A DNA stretch of 6,723 nt from contig WLJF01000040.1 of assembly GCA_009701945.1 (NCBI GenBank), positions 1 to 6,723 of the forward strand. The letters are read 5' to 3'. The stretch is from Actinomycetota bacterium. GTDB lineage: Bacteria; Actinomycetota; Actinomycetes; Nanopelagicales; Nanopelagicaceae. Position 1 is the first letter of the stretch; the number at the start of each line of letters is the position of its first letter. The position numbers were made by a program, and so were the translations under genes. Under the pieces are notes generated by a model, which saw nothing but the letters and a program-made list of their open reading frames with translations, was not told the origin of the DNA and searched no databases. Of this stretch, positions 1-5,883 are shown piece by piece.

Positions 1-49
1 CATTCTTATCTTCAGGCTTTGCTTTTTCTGCAGCCACTGTCTTCTCCAT
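1..49 (-). CDS. 5' end of a leftward gene, product not identifiable (recA possible)
   Basis: This is a partial reading frame that leaves the window at base 1. From the ATG at 49-47 it reads MEKTVAAEKAKPEDKN, 16 codons. Most codons begin with G or A (GAG, AAG, ACA, GTG, GCT, GCA, GAA), a strong coding signature, while the competing frame in the same stretch is full of AGA, ATA and similar rare codons. The frame is open back to a TAA at 130-128, but the ATG at 49 is the first usual start codon. Upstream there is only a weak GAGATG-like ribosome site. The Lys/Glu/Ala-rich hydrophilic start is what many RecA proteins show before their conserved KAL..AL..IE..FGKG segment, and recA commonly follows DUF3046 in Actinobacteria. 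A LexA box lies about 140 bp upstream. The conserved part is outside the window, so the recA identity is only inference. Confidence 0.4.
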   Translation of the reverse strand, partial: MEKTVAAEKAKPEDKN

Positions 50-60
50 TTCATCTCGAA

Positions 61-420
61 CGTCTGCGAGCGCAGCCGTTGGTATTCGGCCCAGAAGGTA
101 CGGAAATTCTCTGCGACGGCCCTGGCGTTATAGAGACGCTGTGGGCGGAGGCTGAGCACCGCTCTGGTTGAACTTGCTTAGGGTATCCGAACATCTGTTC
201 GAAAGGTAGCAGGCGCCACTGACAAGTAGGGTGTGTCGCATGCTGATCCTGCTTCCCCCTTCCGAGAAGAAGATCCAGACCGATAAACCCACCCCCGCCA
301 TGAGCGTCTATGCGGGCATCCTCTACCAGGCCCTGGATTGGGCCACTCTCTCCCCCGCTGCCAGAAAGCGCGGTGAGCTAGCCGTAGCCATCATCTCGGC
401 CAAGTACGGGGTTGTTCGCC
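61..420. other. GC-rich segment spanning the intergenic region and the 5' third of yaaA
   Basis: Hand counting gives 216 G+C in these 360 bases (60%), against 25/60 (42%) in bases 1-60 and 26/60 (43%) in bases 421-480. Within it, several frames stay open by chance between 61 and 180, including a minus-strand frame from a GTG at 159 with high third-position GC. None of these has a convincing start or a recognisable product. The block could be a recombined or transferred patch, or a remnant of a displaced gene. I annotate it only as a compositional feature. Confidence 0.6.
188..201. promoter_or_regulatory. LexA-type SOS operator
   Basis: The sequence CGAACATCTGTTCG is a perfect CGAAC-N4-GTTCG palindrome, the LexA binding site of Actinobacteria and Firmicutes. 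It ends 38 bp before the yaaA start codon and lies about 140 bp from the start of the probable leftward gene, so it could control either or both. A TTGAAC at 168-173 is a possible -35 element for the rightward gene, but no clear -10 accompanies it. I noticed no second copy of this palindrome in the window. Confidence 0.75.
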
Positions 421-794
421 CATCCCAGCGGATTGAAAGTTATAAAGAGAAGATTGATAACAAGGCAATGCGAGAGTCGGTAGCTGCAGTCCTGGATCCC
501 ATTAAGACAGGGCTCATAGTCGATTGCAGGTCCTCTACCTATAAAACTGTCTGGCACGCACCCGTTGATATCACTGTTGAAGTGCGCATCTCAACGGTGG
601 TCGATGGTGTTCGAACCGTTGTGACTCATATGTCTAAGAAAACTCGTGGTGAAATCACTCGGTGGTTACTGCAGTCCCGCTCAGTTCCAAAGACTGCCGA
701 AGATCTCTATGCCATCGTCTCTGAGAAATATCCCTGCGCACTTACTCCATCCGATGGATTTGAACCGTGGATCTTGGAAGTAATCGCTGTTTAA
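240..794 (+). CDS. yaaA: YaaA / UPF0246 (DUF328) family protein, compact form
   Basis: The product has 184 aa from the ATG at 240. The family starts with M-L-[IV]-L-x-P-[SP]; here MLILLPPSEKK fits exactly, and AGGG at 228-231 is a well-placed ribosome site. A GTG at 231 would only add three residues. Family landmarks are the Y-x-G-[IV]-L-Y element (24-29), S-x-x-Y-G-V-[VL]-R-P (53-61), V-D-x-R-S-x-x-Y (94-101) and the basic V-V-T-H-x-S-K-K-x-R-G stretch (127-137). E. coli YaaA (258 aa) limits iron-dependent oxidative DNA damage under peroxide stress; its biochemistry is not fully settled. This copy is about 60-70 residues shorter than usual, and the gap lies between the N-terminal LPPSE strand and the Y-x-G element. 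The LexA box upstream suggests SOS control. Third-position GC drops from 76% to 46% after codon 64. The stop is one base from the convergent hydrolase stop. Confidence 0.85.
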   Translation: MLILLPPSEKKIQTDKPTPAMSVYAGILYQALDWATLSPAARKRGELAVAIISAKYGVVRPSQRIESYKEKIDNKAMRESVAAVLDPIKTGLIVDCRSSTYKTVWHAPVDITVEVRISTVVDGVRTVVTHMSKKTRGEITRWLLQSRSVPKTAEDLYAIVSEKYPCALTPSDGFEPWILEVIAV

Positions 795-795
795 A

Positions 796-1593
796 TCAGG
801 GGCGCGAGAAAGCAGTCTTCTTAATTAAATCAACGGTAAGTTTTGGGTAGTTCCACATAATTACATGCGCACAGTTATCTACAACAATCCATCGTGAATG
901 CCGTGGCGCCACTTCTCGCTGCTGCGCTCTTGGATGTGGAAGCGTTAAATCGTAATCACCGAAGATGATTGAAACGGGAATGCTTTCTGGGATTGATGCA
1001 TCAAATTTCTGAAAGCGCAGTGCACGCCATATAGGCATATAGCCCACTGAACGAGCCATCGCAATCACAGAATCTTTGCAGGATTCGAATGAGAGTTCTC
1101 TCCAGAGATGGGTGATTTTCTTATAGCCCATGGCTTTCAGTGGTGGCAGATGATAGGCAAGGCGAAGAAAGTGCTGTGAAATCTTTGCAAGGATGCGCGC
1201 TAATAAACTCGGTGGCAACTTACTTGTGGGGCCTTCATGCCATAACCCAGCTGGAGCAAGTGCTGTCACACTCTTGATGCGATCTGGATAGTGCGCAGCA
1301 AGTTCTAGCGCAATCCATCCACCTAATGAATTACCTGCCACATGAAACTCTTTAACTCCGTGATCTTTCTCCAATGCTGTAACGATTGCGTGAGCAAGTG
1401 AGCGTGGATCAAGGCTTTCATCATGAAGGGGTGCACTTCCATGGCCTGGAAGATCAACGGGATAGATAGTAAAAGTTGTCTCTAGCCCTTCATGCAGCGT
1501 CTTCCAGATATTTCCGGCAGAGCCAAGGCCGTGCACGAGTACTAGTGCTGGAAGACCGGGCGCTCGTGCAATGACGCTAGAGGTAACAGGCAT
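796..1593 (-). CDS. alpha/beta-hydrolase fold protein
   Basis: This 265-aa protein has the alpha/beta-hydrolase core. The oxyanion-side motif V-H-G-L-G is at 20-24, D-L-P-G-H-G at 47-52, and the nucleophile elbow G-N-S-L-G-G at 87-92, making Ser89 the likely nucleophile. A G-D-Y-D-L-T-L-P segment at 212-219 supplies the acid, probably Asp215. The histidine is in N-C-A-H-V-I-M-W, His243. Residues of about 118-200 form a helical lid rich in Leu, Lys and aromatics. No signal peptide or membrane segment is evident, so it is probably cytoplasmic. The substrate cannot be read from the sequence; the MhpC-like group includes esterases, C-C hydrolases and lactonases. The ATG shares one base with the TAA of the DUF3046 gene (TAATG), so translation is likely coupled. 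It ends the minus-strand gene series, facing yaaA with a one-base gap and no room for a hairpin terminator. Confidence 0.9.
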   Translation of the reverse strand: MPVTSSVIARAPGLPALVLVHGLGSAGNIWKTLHEGLETTFTIYPVDLPGHGSAPLHDESLDPRSLAHAIVTALEKDHGVKEFHVAGNSLGGWIALELAAHYPDRIKSVTALAPAGLWHEGPTSKLPPSLLARILAKISQHFLRLAYHLPPLKAMGYKKITHLWRELSFESCKDSVIAMARSVGYMPIWRALRFQKFDASIPESIPVSIIFGDYDLTLPHPRAQQREVAPRHSRWIVVDNCAHVIMWNYPKLTVDLIKKTAFSRP

Positions 1594-1793
1594 TAGTAGC
1601 GATATTTCTGAGTTTCAGAAGGGCACTGCTTACACACAGCTTTCCAAATTTCATCTGCTTCGCGCCCTGCGGTCAGTGCTTCATTAACTGTCATGGAGCC
1701 AAGTTCACTGATGGCGATATCTTGTGAGAACGATGGCGCCCATGCTTCGCCAAATGAGAGCACAAGTTTTTCCCGTAGATCTGAGATGCGCAT
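1593..1793 (-). CDS. DUF3046 family small protein
   Basis: The product has 66 aa and matches the actinobacterial DUF3046 pattern: M-R-[IL]-[ST]-D at the start, F-G-E-A-W (14-18), a central I-S-E-L-G-S-M-T-V-N-E-A-L (28-40), then A-G-x-x-A-D-E-I-W-K-A-V-C (42-54). Function is unknown. In Actinobacteria this gene characteristically lies between clgR and recA, and that position is what makes the identification firm. Here it follows the TetR gene after a 3-nt gap (TAG-CGT-ATG) and overlaps the hydrolase start by one base. No strong ribosome site precedes it, so it is probably translated by coupling. The C-terminal Cys51-x-x-Cys54 here (counting from the last Cys pair, C-K-Q-C) could bind a metal, but that is speculative. 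Confidence 0.9.
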   Translation of the reverse strand: MRISDLREKLVLSFGEAWAPSFSQDIAISELGSMTVNEALTAGREADEIWKAVCKQCPSETQKYRY

Positions 1794-1796
1794 ACG

Positions 1797-2345
1797 CTAA
1801 AAGAGCGTGCGCTCTACAAGGAGTTCAGCTTGTTCGCGAGATTGCTTTGGCGTTATAGGTTGCATGACCTGCCCCAGTAGCCAACGCATCGCAAGTCCGG
1901 TTCCTGCCTCAGATTTTGTTGCCTCATAAATACATGTAGCAAGAACGAGATAGAGCGGATTTTCAGCGTGAGACATGATTGCAATAAGCATTTCAGCATC
2001 GTGGATGCGCATGGAAGCAAGTGCACTATCTGATGAGATCGCCTTTGATAAAGTCTCAAGCGCATCTGCAGGAGTTCCAGAGCGTTGTGCGAGCTCGACT
2101 AACTTTTCTACCTCTAAAGTTACGAGAGCTTCAAGGACTGCGTTCTTATCGCGGTAATGGTTATAGAGAGTTGCGCGAGATACTTCAGATGCATCTGCAA
2201 TATCGATCATGGAGATATTCGAGATCCCGTGGAGAGCAATGAGTGATTTAGTGCCTTCGAGAATTGCGCTCTCGGTGCGACGATGAATTCCGCCTTGCAA
2301 GGCGTACTTAGGCTGCGTCGACAACGGAGAGCTTTGCGCTTTCAC
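1797..2345 (-). CDS. TetR/AcrR-family transcriptional regulator
   Basis: The product has 182 aa from a GTG at 2345-2343. The N-terminal DNA-binding domain covers residues of about 24-72: helix 1 with I-L-E-G-T-K-S-L-I, then the helix-turn-helix [19 protein letters not shown], followed by the family's R-D-K-x-x-x-L-E-A-L. The C-terminal all-helical part, which binds ligand and dimerises, is variable and gives no clue to the inducer. The start overlaps the end of clgR by 38 bp and has no clear ribosome site. TTG codons further downstream (codons 8 and 17) are alternative starts, so the first residues are uncertain. There is no ATG before the helix-turn-helix. The usual arrangement has DUF3046 directly after clgR, so this regulator looks like a lineage-specific insertion. 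Targets may include its own operon or the hydrolase, but nothing here shows an operator. Confidence 0.85.
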   Translation of the reverse strand: MKAQSSPLSTQPKYALQGGIHRRTESAILEGTKSLIALHGISNISMIDIADASEVSRATLYNHYRDKNAVLEALVTLEVEKLVELAQRSGTPADALETLSKAISSDSALASMRIHDAEMLIAIMSHAENPLYLVLATCIYEATKSEAGTGLAMRWLLGQVMQPITPKQSREQAELLVERTLF

Positions 2346-2574
2346 GAGATTTGAGTTCGTGTGTAACGCCAGTCATCACAGATGACAAGGTAAGACCGAG
2401 TGCTTCACAGATTGCATTAAGTAGCTCTGATGATGCTTCCTTCTGTCCGCGTTCTACTTCTGAGAGATAACCCAGTGAGACTCGTGCTTGACGCGCAACA
2501 TCGCGAAGTGTGCGAGATTGTGAGGTGCGGGCATCGCGAAGTGTGTGACCAACTGCTTCACGTAATAGCGCCAT
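2308..2574 (-). CDS. clgR: ClgR-type XRE-family stress regulator
   Basis: The product has 88 aa and is almost entirely one XRE/Cro-type helix-turn-helix domain (about 9-67). The block [22 protein letters not shown] is nearly invariant in actinobacterial ClgR. In Streptomyces, Corynebacterium and Mycobacterium, ClgR activates Clp protease genes and other protein-quality and stress genes. The protein ends in D-A-A; Streptomyces ClgR is itself a Clp substrate recognised through C-terminal alanines, so the same feedback is plausible here. The ATG at 2574 has a strong ribosome site, making this one of the best-initiated genes of the series. It lies 26 nt after cinA and overlaps the following TetR gene. 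Confidence 0.92.
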   Translation of the reverse strand: MALLREAVGHTLRDARTSQSRTLRDVARQARVSLGYLSEVERGQKEASSELLNAICEALGLTLSSVMTGVTHELKSRESAKLSVVDAA

Positions 2575-2580
2575 TGCCTT

Positions 2581-2588
2581 TCCTCCTT
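2581..2588 (-). promoter_or_regulatory. strong ribosome binding site of clgR
   Basis: On the minus strand the sequence AAGGAGGA sits so that AGGAGG ends 7 nt before the clgR ATG. It is a near-perfect anti-16S match and contrasts with the weak or absent sites before pgsA, rimO, the TetR gene and the DUF3046 gene, suggesting clgR is translated independently of its upstream neighbour. Confidence 0.85.
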
Positions 2589-2600
2589 ACCTCTTCTGCG

Positions 2601-3077
2601 TTAGCTAAGGATACGGGCAAAGGTGCCTATCGCGCTGGATATAGCCCCCTCTCGCACGCCATCACGCCCGCCATCGAGGGTCAGTTGAAGGGTCTGGTTC
2701 ACAGGTCCTGCGATGGCGATCCAGACTGTTCCTTCACGGATTCCCAAGTAATCACCAGGGCCAGCAATTCCCGTTGTTGAAATTGCCCAGGTACTTCCAA
2801 TTTTCTTTCGTGCACCTTCTGCCATCGCTATCGCAACTTCTTCGCTGACAACGGTATATGCCTCAATTGTCGAACGCGGAACTCCAAGGAAATTTACTTT
2901 CACATCAGTTGTGTAGGCGATGATGCCACCCAGGAAAACTTCAGATGCACCAGGAATGCGAGTGAGCTCTTGACCAAGTCCTCCGCCTGTGAGAGATTCC
3001 GCGACAGAGACGCTCTCGTTGCGAGAGCGAAGCTTTTCGATGATGGTCCGCGCATGGGCCTGTGTTGGCATAAGCAT
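2601..3077 (-). CDS. pncC: CinA C-terminal domain protein, nicotinamide-nucleotide amidase (PncC)
   Basis: This stand-alone CinA C-terminal domain (158 aa) hydrolyses NMN to nicotinate mononucleotide and ammonia, recycling the NMN released by DNA ligase and other NAD users. Visible motifs are V-A-E-S-L-T-G-G-G-L (24-33) with likely catalytic Ser28, A-Y-T-T-D-V-K (54-60) with Tyr55 and Lys60 in the expected places, V-V-S (76-78), and T-T-G-I-A-G-P (101-107) followed by E-G-T-V-W. The N-terminal MoaB-like domain of full-length CinA is absent, as is usual in Actinobacteria. The loop after AGP, often G-G-S-x-x-K-P-V in the family, reads G-D-Y-L-G-I-R-E here. I chose the ATG at 3077, four bases after the pgsA stop. 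An upstream in-frame ATG at 3116 would overlap pgsA by 35 bp and add 13 atypical residues. The ATG at 3071 is also possible. Confidence 0.9.
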   Translation of the reverse strand: MLMPTQAHARTIIEKLRSRNESVSVAESLTGGGLGQELTRIPGASEVFLGGIIAYTTDVKVNFLGVPRSTIEAYTVVSEEVAIAMAEGARKKIGSTWAISTTGIAGPGDYLGIREGTVWIAIAGPVNQTLQLTLDGGRDGVREGAISSAIGTFARILS

Positions 3078-3081
3078 GAAT

Positions 3082-3624
3082 CTATCGCTTCTTATACCAA
3101 GAGCGTAAGTAGTCATATCCTGAAGTAATCGTCAAGATAATTGCGATGCTGATAAATCCATACTTAAACCAGTCAAGCCATGATGGAAGCGGGAGTATAA
3201 AGAAACCGACTCCGAAATTCTGCATGAGGGTCTTGAGCTTGCCGCCCTTATTTGCAGGAATGACTCCACCTTTGATCACAAATAGACGAAAGAGTGTAAT
3301 TCCAATTTCACGAGTGAGAATGAGGATTGTTATCCACCAAGGAAAGCGCCCAAGGATAGAAAGTGAAATCATCGCAGCACCGATAAGCGCCTTATCGGCC
3401 ACTGGGTCTAGGAATGTGCCTAGTGCTGTAATTCGATTTGATTGTCTGGCCCACTTGCCATCCACAATATCGGTCATGCCTAAGGTGAAGAAGATCGCGT
3501 AAGAAATCAACTGATAGGAAGTGTTATCTCCGCCATCGTAGAAAAGCGTGTAAACACCAAAGGGGATAAGAAGAATGCGAGTAACGGTCAGAGTATTGGG
3601 AGTGATGAAGGATGGAACTTTCAT
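3082..3624 (-). CDS. pgsA: CDP-diacylglycerol-glycerol-3-phosphate 3-phosphatidyltransferase
   Basis: This 180-aa integral membrane enzyme makes phosphatidylglycerophosphate from CDP-diacylglycerol and glycerol-3-phosphate, the committed step to phosphatidylglycerol and cardiolipin. The CDP-alcohol phosphotransferase signature DG-x2-AR-x8-G-x3-D-x3-D is perfect: Asp55, Gly56, Ala59, Arg60, Gly69, Asp73, Asp77. The N-terminal P-N-x-L-T-x-x-R (9-16) and the later A-N-K-G-G-K-L-K-T (124-132) are also family features. Hydrophobic segments lie at about 12-27, 38-52, 79-92, 96-116, 134-148 and 154-168. The related family member phosphatidylinositol phosphate synthase is less likely given the position between rimO and cinA and the overall resemblance to PgsA. 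The ATG overlaps the rimO TGA by 4 bp (ATGA), which implies coupled translation. Confidence 0.93.
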   Translation of the reverse strand: MKVPSFITPNTLTVTRILLIPFGVYTLFYDGGDNTSYQLISYAIFFTLGMTDIVDGKWARQSNRITALGTFLDPVADKALIGAAMISLSILGRFPWWITILILTREIGITLFRLFVIKGGVIPANKGGKLKTLMQNFGVGFFILPLPSWLDWFKYGFISIAIILTITSGYDYLRSWYKKR

Positions 3625-5003
3625 TGCACTTGCGCAACCAAATCTGCACCCATTGAGTCAATCACCACAGCATCAATATATTGGCCGACTTCAAAATTTG
3701 TGCCGATAAAGGTAGTTGTTCCATCGACTTCAGGGCCTTGGTGGGCAGCTCGACCTTCTTGAAGTTCAGCATCCTCAATCAGCACTCGTACGGATTCACC
3801 AATGCGAGCCTGTGCGCGCAGTGAGACCATCTCATCTGCAAGAGATGAAAGTGCTTCAACTCTTTCACGAATGACCTCTTCCTCAACTTTATCGCTGAGA
3901 TCGAGAGCCTCTGTGTTGTCCTCATCCGAGTAGCCGAAAATGCCAACAGCATCAAGCTTTGCTGCCGTGATGAAATCTGCAAGATCGCCATAATCTGCTT
4001 GCGTCTCCCCCGGAAAACCAACAATAAAGTTAGAACGAATTCCTGCCTCAGGAGAGAGTGCGCGAATTTGTGAGATCAGATGTAAGAATTTCTCAGAGTC
4101 ACCAAAACGTCGCATGCGACGCAAAACTGTGGGGCTTGTGTGCTGGAAGGAGAGATCAAAGTACGGCGCGACCTTATCTGTTTCGATCATTGCTTGAAGC
4201 AGTGACGGGCGCATTTCAGCTGGCTGTAAATAGGAAAGCCTGACTCTCTCCACGCCTTCGATCTCAGCAAACTCATGAAGGATCTTCTCCATCAATTTGA
4301 GATCACCTAAGTCTTTGCCATAGGAAGTTGTATTTTCACTGACTAAGAAGAGTTCACTCACGCCATTTTGTGCAAGCCATGCTGCTTCCTGCAAGATTTC
4401 AGTCGGACGTCGTGAGATGAATGAGCCTCGGAAATATGGGATTGCACAGAATGAACATCTGCGATCGCACCCTGATGCAATCTTCAGAGGTGCCCACGGT
4501 GCATTTCCTAAGCGCTTACGAAAGAGTGAGCCACCAGCACCCAGGGATGATGCATAACTCTCATCGCGAGCAGCAGCGCGTTCTACCGGTGCGATAGGAA
4601 GCAGGGCGCGGCGATCGCGTGGAACGTGAGGCGTGTGGGCATTACCGCTGACAATTGATTGAAGTCGCGCTGAAATATCTTGATAGTCATCAAATCCCAA
4701 AATTGCATCAGCCTCAGGAAGTGCTTCTGCTAACTCTTTTCCATAGCGCTCAGCCATGCATCCCACAGCAACTACTGCGCGAGTTACGCCATGGCCTTTA
4801 AGGGAATTGGCTTCAAGGAGGGCATCTACTGAATCTTTCTTTGCTGATTCAATAAATCCACAGGTATTAACCACAGCAACTTCTGCGGATTCAACATCTT
4901 CAACAAGTGTCCAGCCATCGGCTGCTAATCGGCCAGCAAGCTCTTCGGAATCTACTTCGTTGCGCGCGCAGCCCATTGTGACAATAGCGACGGTGCGAGA
5001 CAT
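3621..5003 (-). CDS. rimO: ribosomal protein uS12 methylthiotransferase RimO
   Basis: RimO is a radical-SAM enzyme that adds a methylthio group to a conserved aspartate of ribosomal protein uS12 (Asp89 in E. coli). From the ATG at 5003 it has 460 aa, a normal length. The N-terminal UPF0004 domain carries the three cysteines of the auxiliary cluster in M-G-C-A-R-N (Cys12), N-T-C-G-F (Cys48) and V-G-C-M-A-E-R (Cys82). The radical-SAM motif is [13 protein letters not shown] (Cys179, 183, 186), followed by the RimO-type F-R-G-S-F. A TRAM domain forms the last 65 or so residues. The [11 protein letters not shown] form separates it from the tRNA enzyme MiaB (typically CNNFCTYC). The frame is open to 5075, but the extra 24 residues are unlike the family and would overlap the upstream gene by 62 bp. 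The chosen start lies 10 nt after the upstream stop with no clear ribosome site. Confidence 0.95.
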   Translation of the reverse strand: MSRTVAIVTMGCARNEVDSEELAGRLAADGWTLVEDVESAEVAVVNTCGFIESAKKDSVDALLEANSLKGHGVTRAVVAVGCMAERYGKELAEALPEADAILGFDDYQDISARLQSIVSGNAHTPHVPRDRRALLPIAPVERAAARDESYASSLGAGGSLFRKRLGNAPWAPLKIASGCDRRCSFCAIPYFRGSFISRRPTEILQEAAWLAQNGVSELFLVSENTTSYGKDLGDLKLMEKILHEFAEIEGVERVRLSYLQPAEMRPSLLQAMIETDKVAPYFDLSFQHTSPTVLRRMRRFGDSEKFLHLISQIRALSPEAGIRSNFIVGFPGETQADYGDLADFITAAKLDAVGIFGYSDEDNTEALDLSDKVEEEVIRERVEALSSLADEMVSLRAQARIGESVRVLIEDAELQEGRAAHQGPEVDGTTTFIGTNFEVGQYIDAVVIDSMGADLVAQVQ

Positions 5004-5013
5004 GAGGGTGATG

Positions 5014-5757
5014 CTATCGGAAGGTGCGACGAACCTCTTCATTTTGGCCACCCAATGGAGGCAATTGCTTTCCATTGAGAGTCAGATCAAGTCCTGCTGG
5101 GTTACTGAGATAAATACTTACAACATTCTTGCCGGTAAATGATTTCGTTTCGCCTTGAAACATCGAGCCTTTCTCGGCCGTTTTCCCATCGACAATAATA
5201 TGAATATAGGAATTTCCACGGGATGCAACAAGAGTGAGTGAGACTGGACCGCTCTTACTTGTGACTGCAGGAGCTGGTGCTGCGCTCTCAGTTGTTGCGG
5301 CACTCTGACTTGGCGTCGGTGCTGGTGCTGCACTCTTGCTCGAAGAGACAGTTGGAGCAGGAGCTGGTGAAGAACTTTGATTTGAGGTAATAATCTGCGC
5401 AGATGCAATGACGAAGAGAACGGTTACAGAGATTAGAGCTGGAACTTTCCAAGAGATTGTCTTCTTCTCACGGGGTACCTGCATAATGTTATTTTCGACA
5501 AGAAGATCTTGCATCGCTCGCTTCTCAGTTGAATGCTGATCGTCATAGAGATCAAGAAGAATTTGTGGGTTTAATCCAATGCGGTTTGCAATGGTGCGCA
5601 GGTGACCGCGGGCATAAGTATCCCCACCGCAATGTGCAAAATTATTGTTTTCCATCTCTGTTAAGAGACCCATACGAATACTGGTTGAATCTGAGAGCGA
5701 CTCAAGACTTATGCGCGCGGCTTCGCGAGCATCACGAATTGTGCTTCCAAGAGTCAT
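5014..5757 (-). CDS. RodZ-like membrane protein with N-terminal helix-turn-helix
   Basis: This 247-aa protein has the RodZ architecture. An HTH_25-type domain occupies about 3-72, with [11 protein letters not shown] at its start and [10 protein letters not shown] (48-57), the family's Y-x-R-G-x-[LI]-R signature. A basic stretch (96-104) precedes one membrane helix (about 105-123). A 45-residue linker of Ala, Pro, Ser and Thr follows (126-170), then a C-terminal DUF4115-like beta domain (171-247). The topology should be cytoplasmic N-terminus and extracytoplasmic C-terminus. RodZ links MreB to the elongation machinery in rods, but this ftsK-rimO-linked form is widespread in Actinobacteria whether or not MreB is present, so its partner here is unknown. 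The ATG at 5757 has an AAGGCGG ribosome site and follows a 126-bp gap after ftsK, so it may have its own promoter and open the rimO-pgsA-cinA-clgR transcript. Confidence 0.87.
   Translation of the reverse strand: MTLGSTIRDAREAARISLESLSDSTSIRMGLLTEMENNNFAHCGGDTYARGHLRTIANRIGLNPQILLDLYDDQHSTEKRAMQDLLVENNIMQVPREKKTISWKVPALISVTVLFVIASAQIITSNQSSSPAPAPTVSSSKSAAPAPTPSQSAATTESAAPAPAVTSKSGPVSLTLVASRGNSYIHIIVDGKTAEKGSMFQGETKSFTGKNVVSIYLSNPAGLDLTLNGKQLPPLGGQNEEVRRTFR
5271..5370. repeat. short imperfect repeats coding for an Ala/Pro/Ser linker
   Basis: Near-identical 17-base units occur at 5272-5288 and 5320-5336 (15 of 17 bases match), and a shorter related piece is at 5361-5369. On the minus strand they encode S-A-A-P-A-P twice plus a related P-A-P-A-P. 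They lie in the extracytoplasmic linker of the RodZ-like protein, a region that can change length by slippage without disturbing either domain. Confidence 0.6.
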
Positions 5758-5762
5758 TGTCT

Positions 5763-5770
5763 GCCGCCTT
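5763..5770 (-). promoter_or_regulatory. ribosome binding site of the RodZ-like gene
   Basis: The minus strand reads AAGGCGGC here, one mismatch from AAGGAGG, and ends five bases before the ATG. It supports the start at 5757. Confidence 0.65.
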
Positions 5771-5794
5771 GCTATGGGGAATTACCTGAATCCA

Positions 5795-5800
5795 ATTCTA
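5795..5800 (-). promoter_or_regulatory. possible -10 element upstream of the RodZ-like gene
   Basis: TAGAAT on the minus strand matches 5 of 6 bases of TATAAT and lies about 40 bp before the start codon. No good -35 hexamer is found 16-18 bp upstream of it, so the call rests on the hexamer and the intergenic position only. TAAAGT a few bases upstream is a weaker alternative. Confidence 0.25.
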
Positions 5801-5813
5801 ACTTTAGACTCCT

Positions 5814-5855
5814 GGGTGATTTATTGAAAGGTGTCACTATTGAGTGATATCACCC
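5814..5855. repeat. nested inverted repeats between ftsK and the RodZ-like gene
   Basis: An outer perfect 7-bp pair, GGGTGAT (5814-5820) and ATCACCC (5849-5855), encloses a second pair, TCACT (5834-5838) and AGTGA (5843-5847). The right arm also contains the perfect 10-bp palindrome GTGATATCAC (5844-5853). On either strand this could fold into a hairpin, but no T-run follows, so it does not look like an intrinsic terminator. The dyad GTGATATCAC could be an operator for a dimeric regulator acting on the downstream operon. No family can be named. Confidence 0.55.
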
Positions 5856-5883
5856 CTAAATTGCACCCAACGGAAGGTGAATT

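Noticed and set aside
1..171. Plus-strand frame 1 open from the left edge to a TGA at 169-171
   Set aside because: Codon use is mixed, no family pattern is seen, and the minus-strand frame in 1-75 has a much stronger coding signature.
611..622. GTTCGAAC at about 609-616 as a second LexA site
   Set aside because: It lacks the four-base spacer between the half-sites and is inside the yaaA coding sequence.
2499..2545. 14-bp direct repeat CATCGCGAAGTGTG at 2499-2512 and 2532-2545
   Set aside because: Both copies encode the T-L-R-D of two helices in the ClgR domain. The repeat follows from the protein sequence and is not evidently a DNA site.
2430..2780. 116-codon plus-strand open frame opposite clgR and cinA
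   Set aside because: It covers the strong clgR ribosome site and two recognised genes on the other strand, and its protein has no recognisable pattern.
4756..5142. 128-codon plus-strand open frame opposite rimO and the RodZ-like gene
   Set aside because: It is antisense to a firmly identified gene, is Ser/Thr/Ala/Arg-rich without family motifs, and spans two genes, as expected for a complementary-strand shadow.
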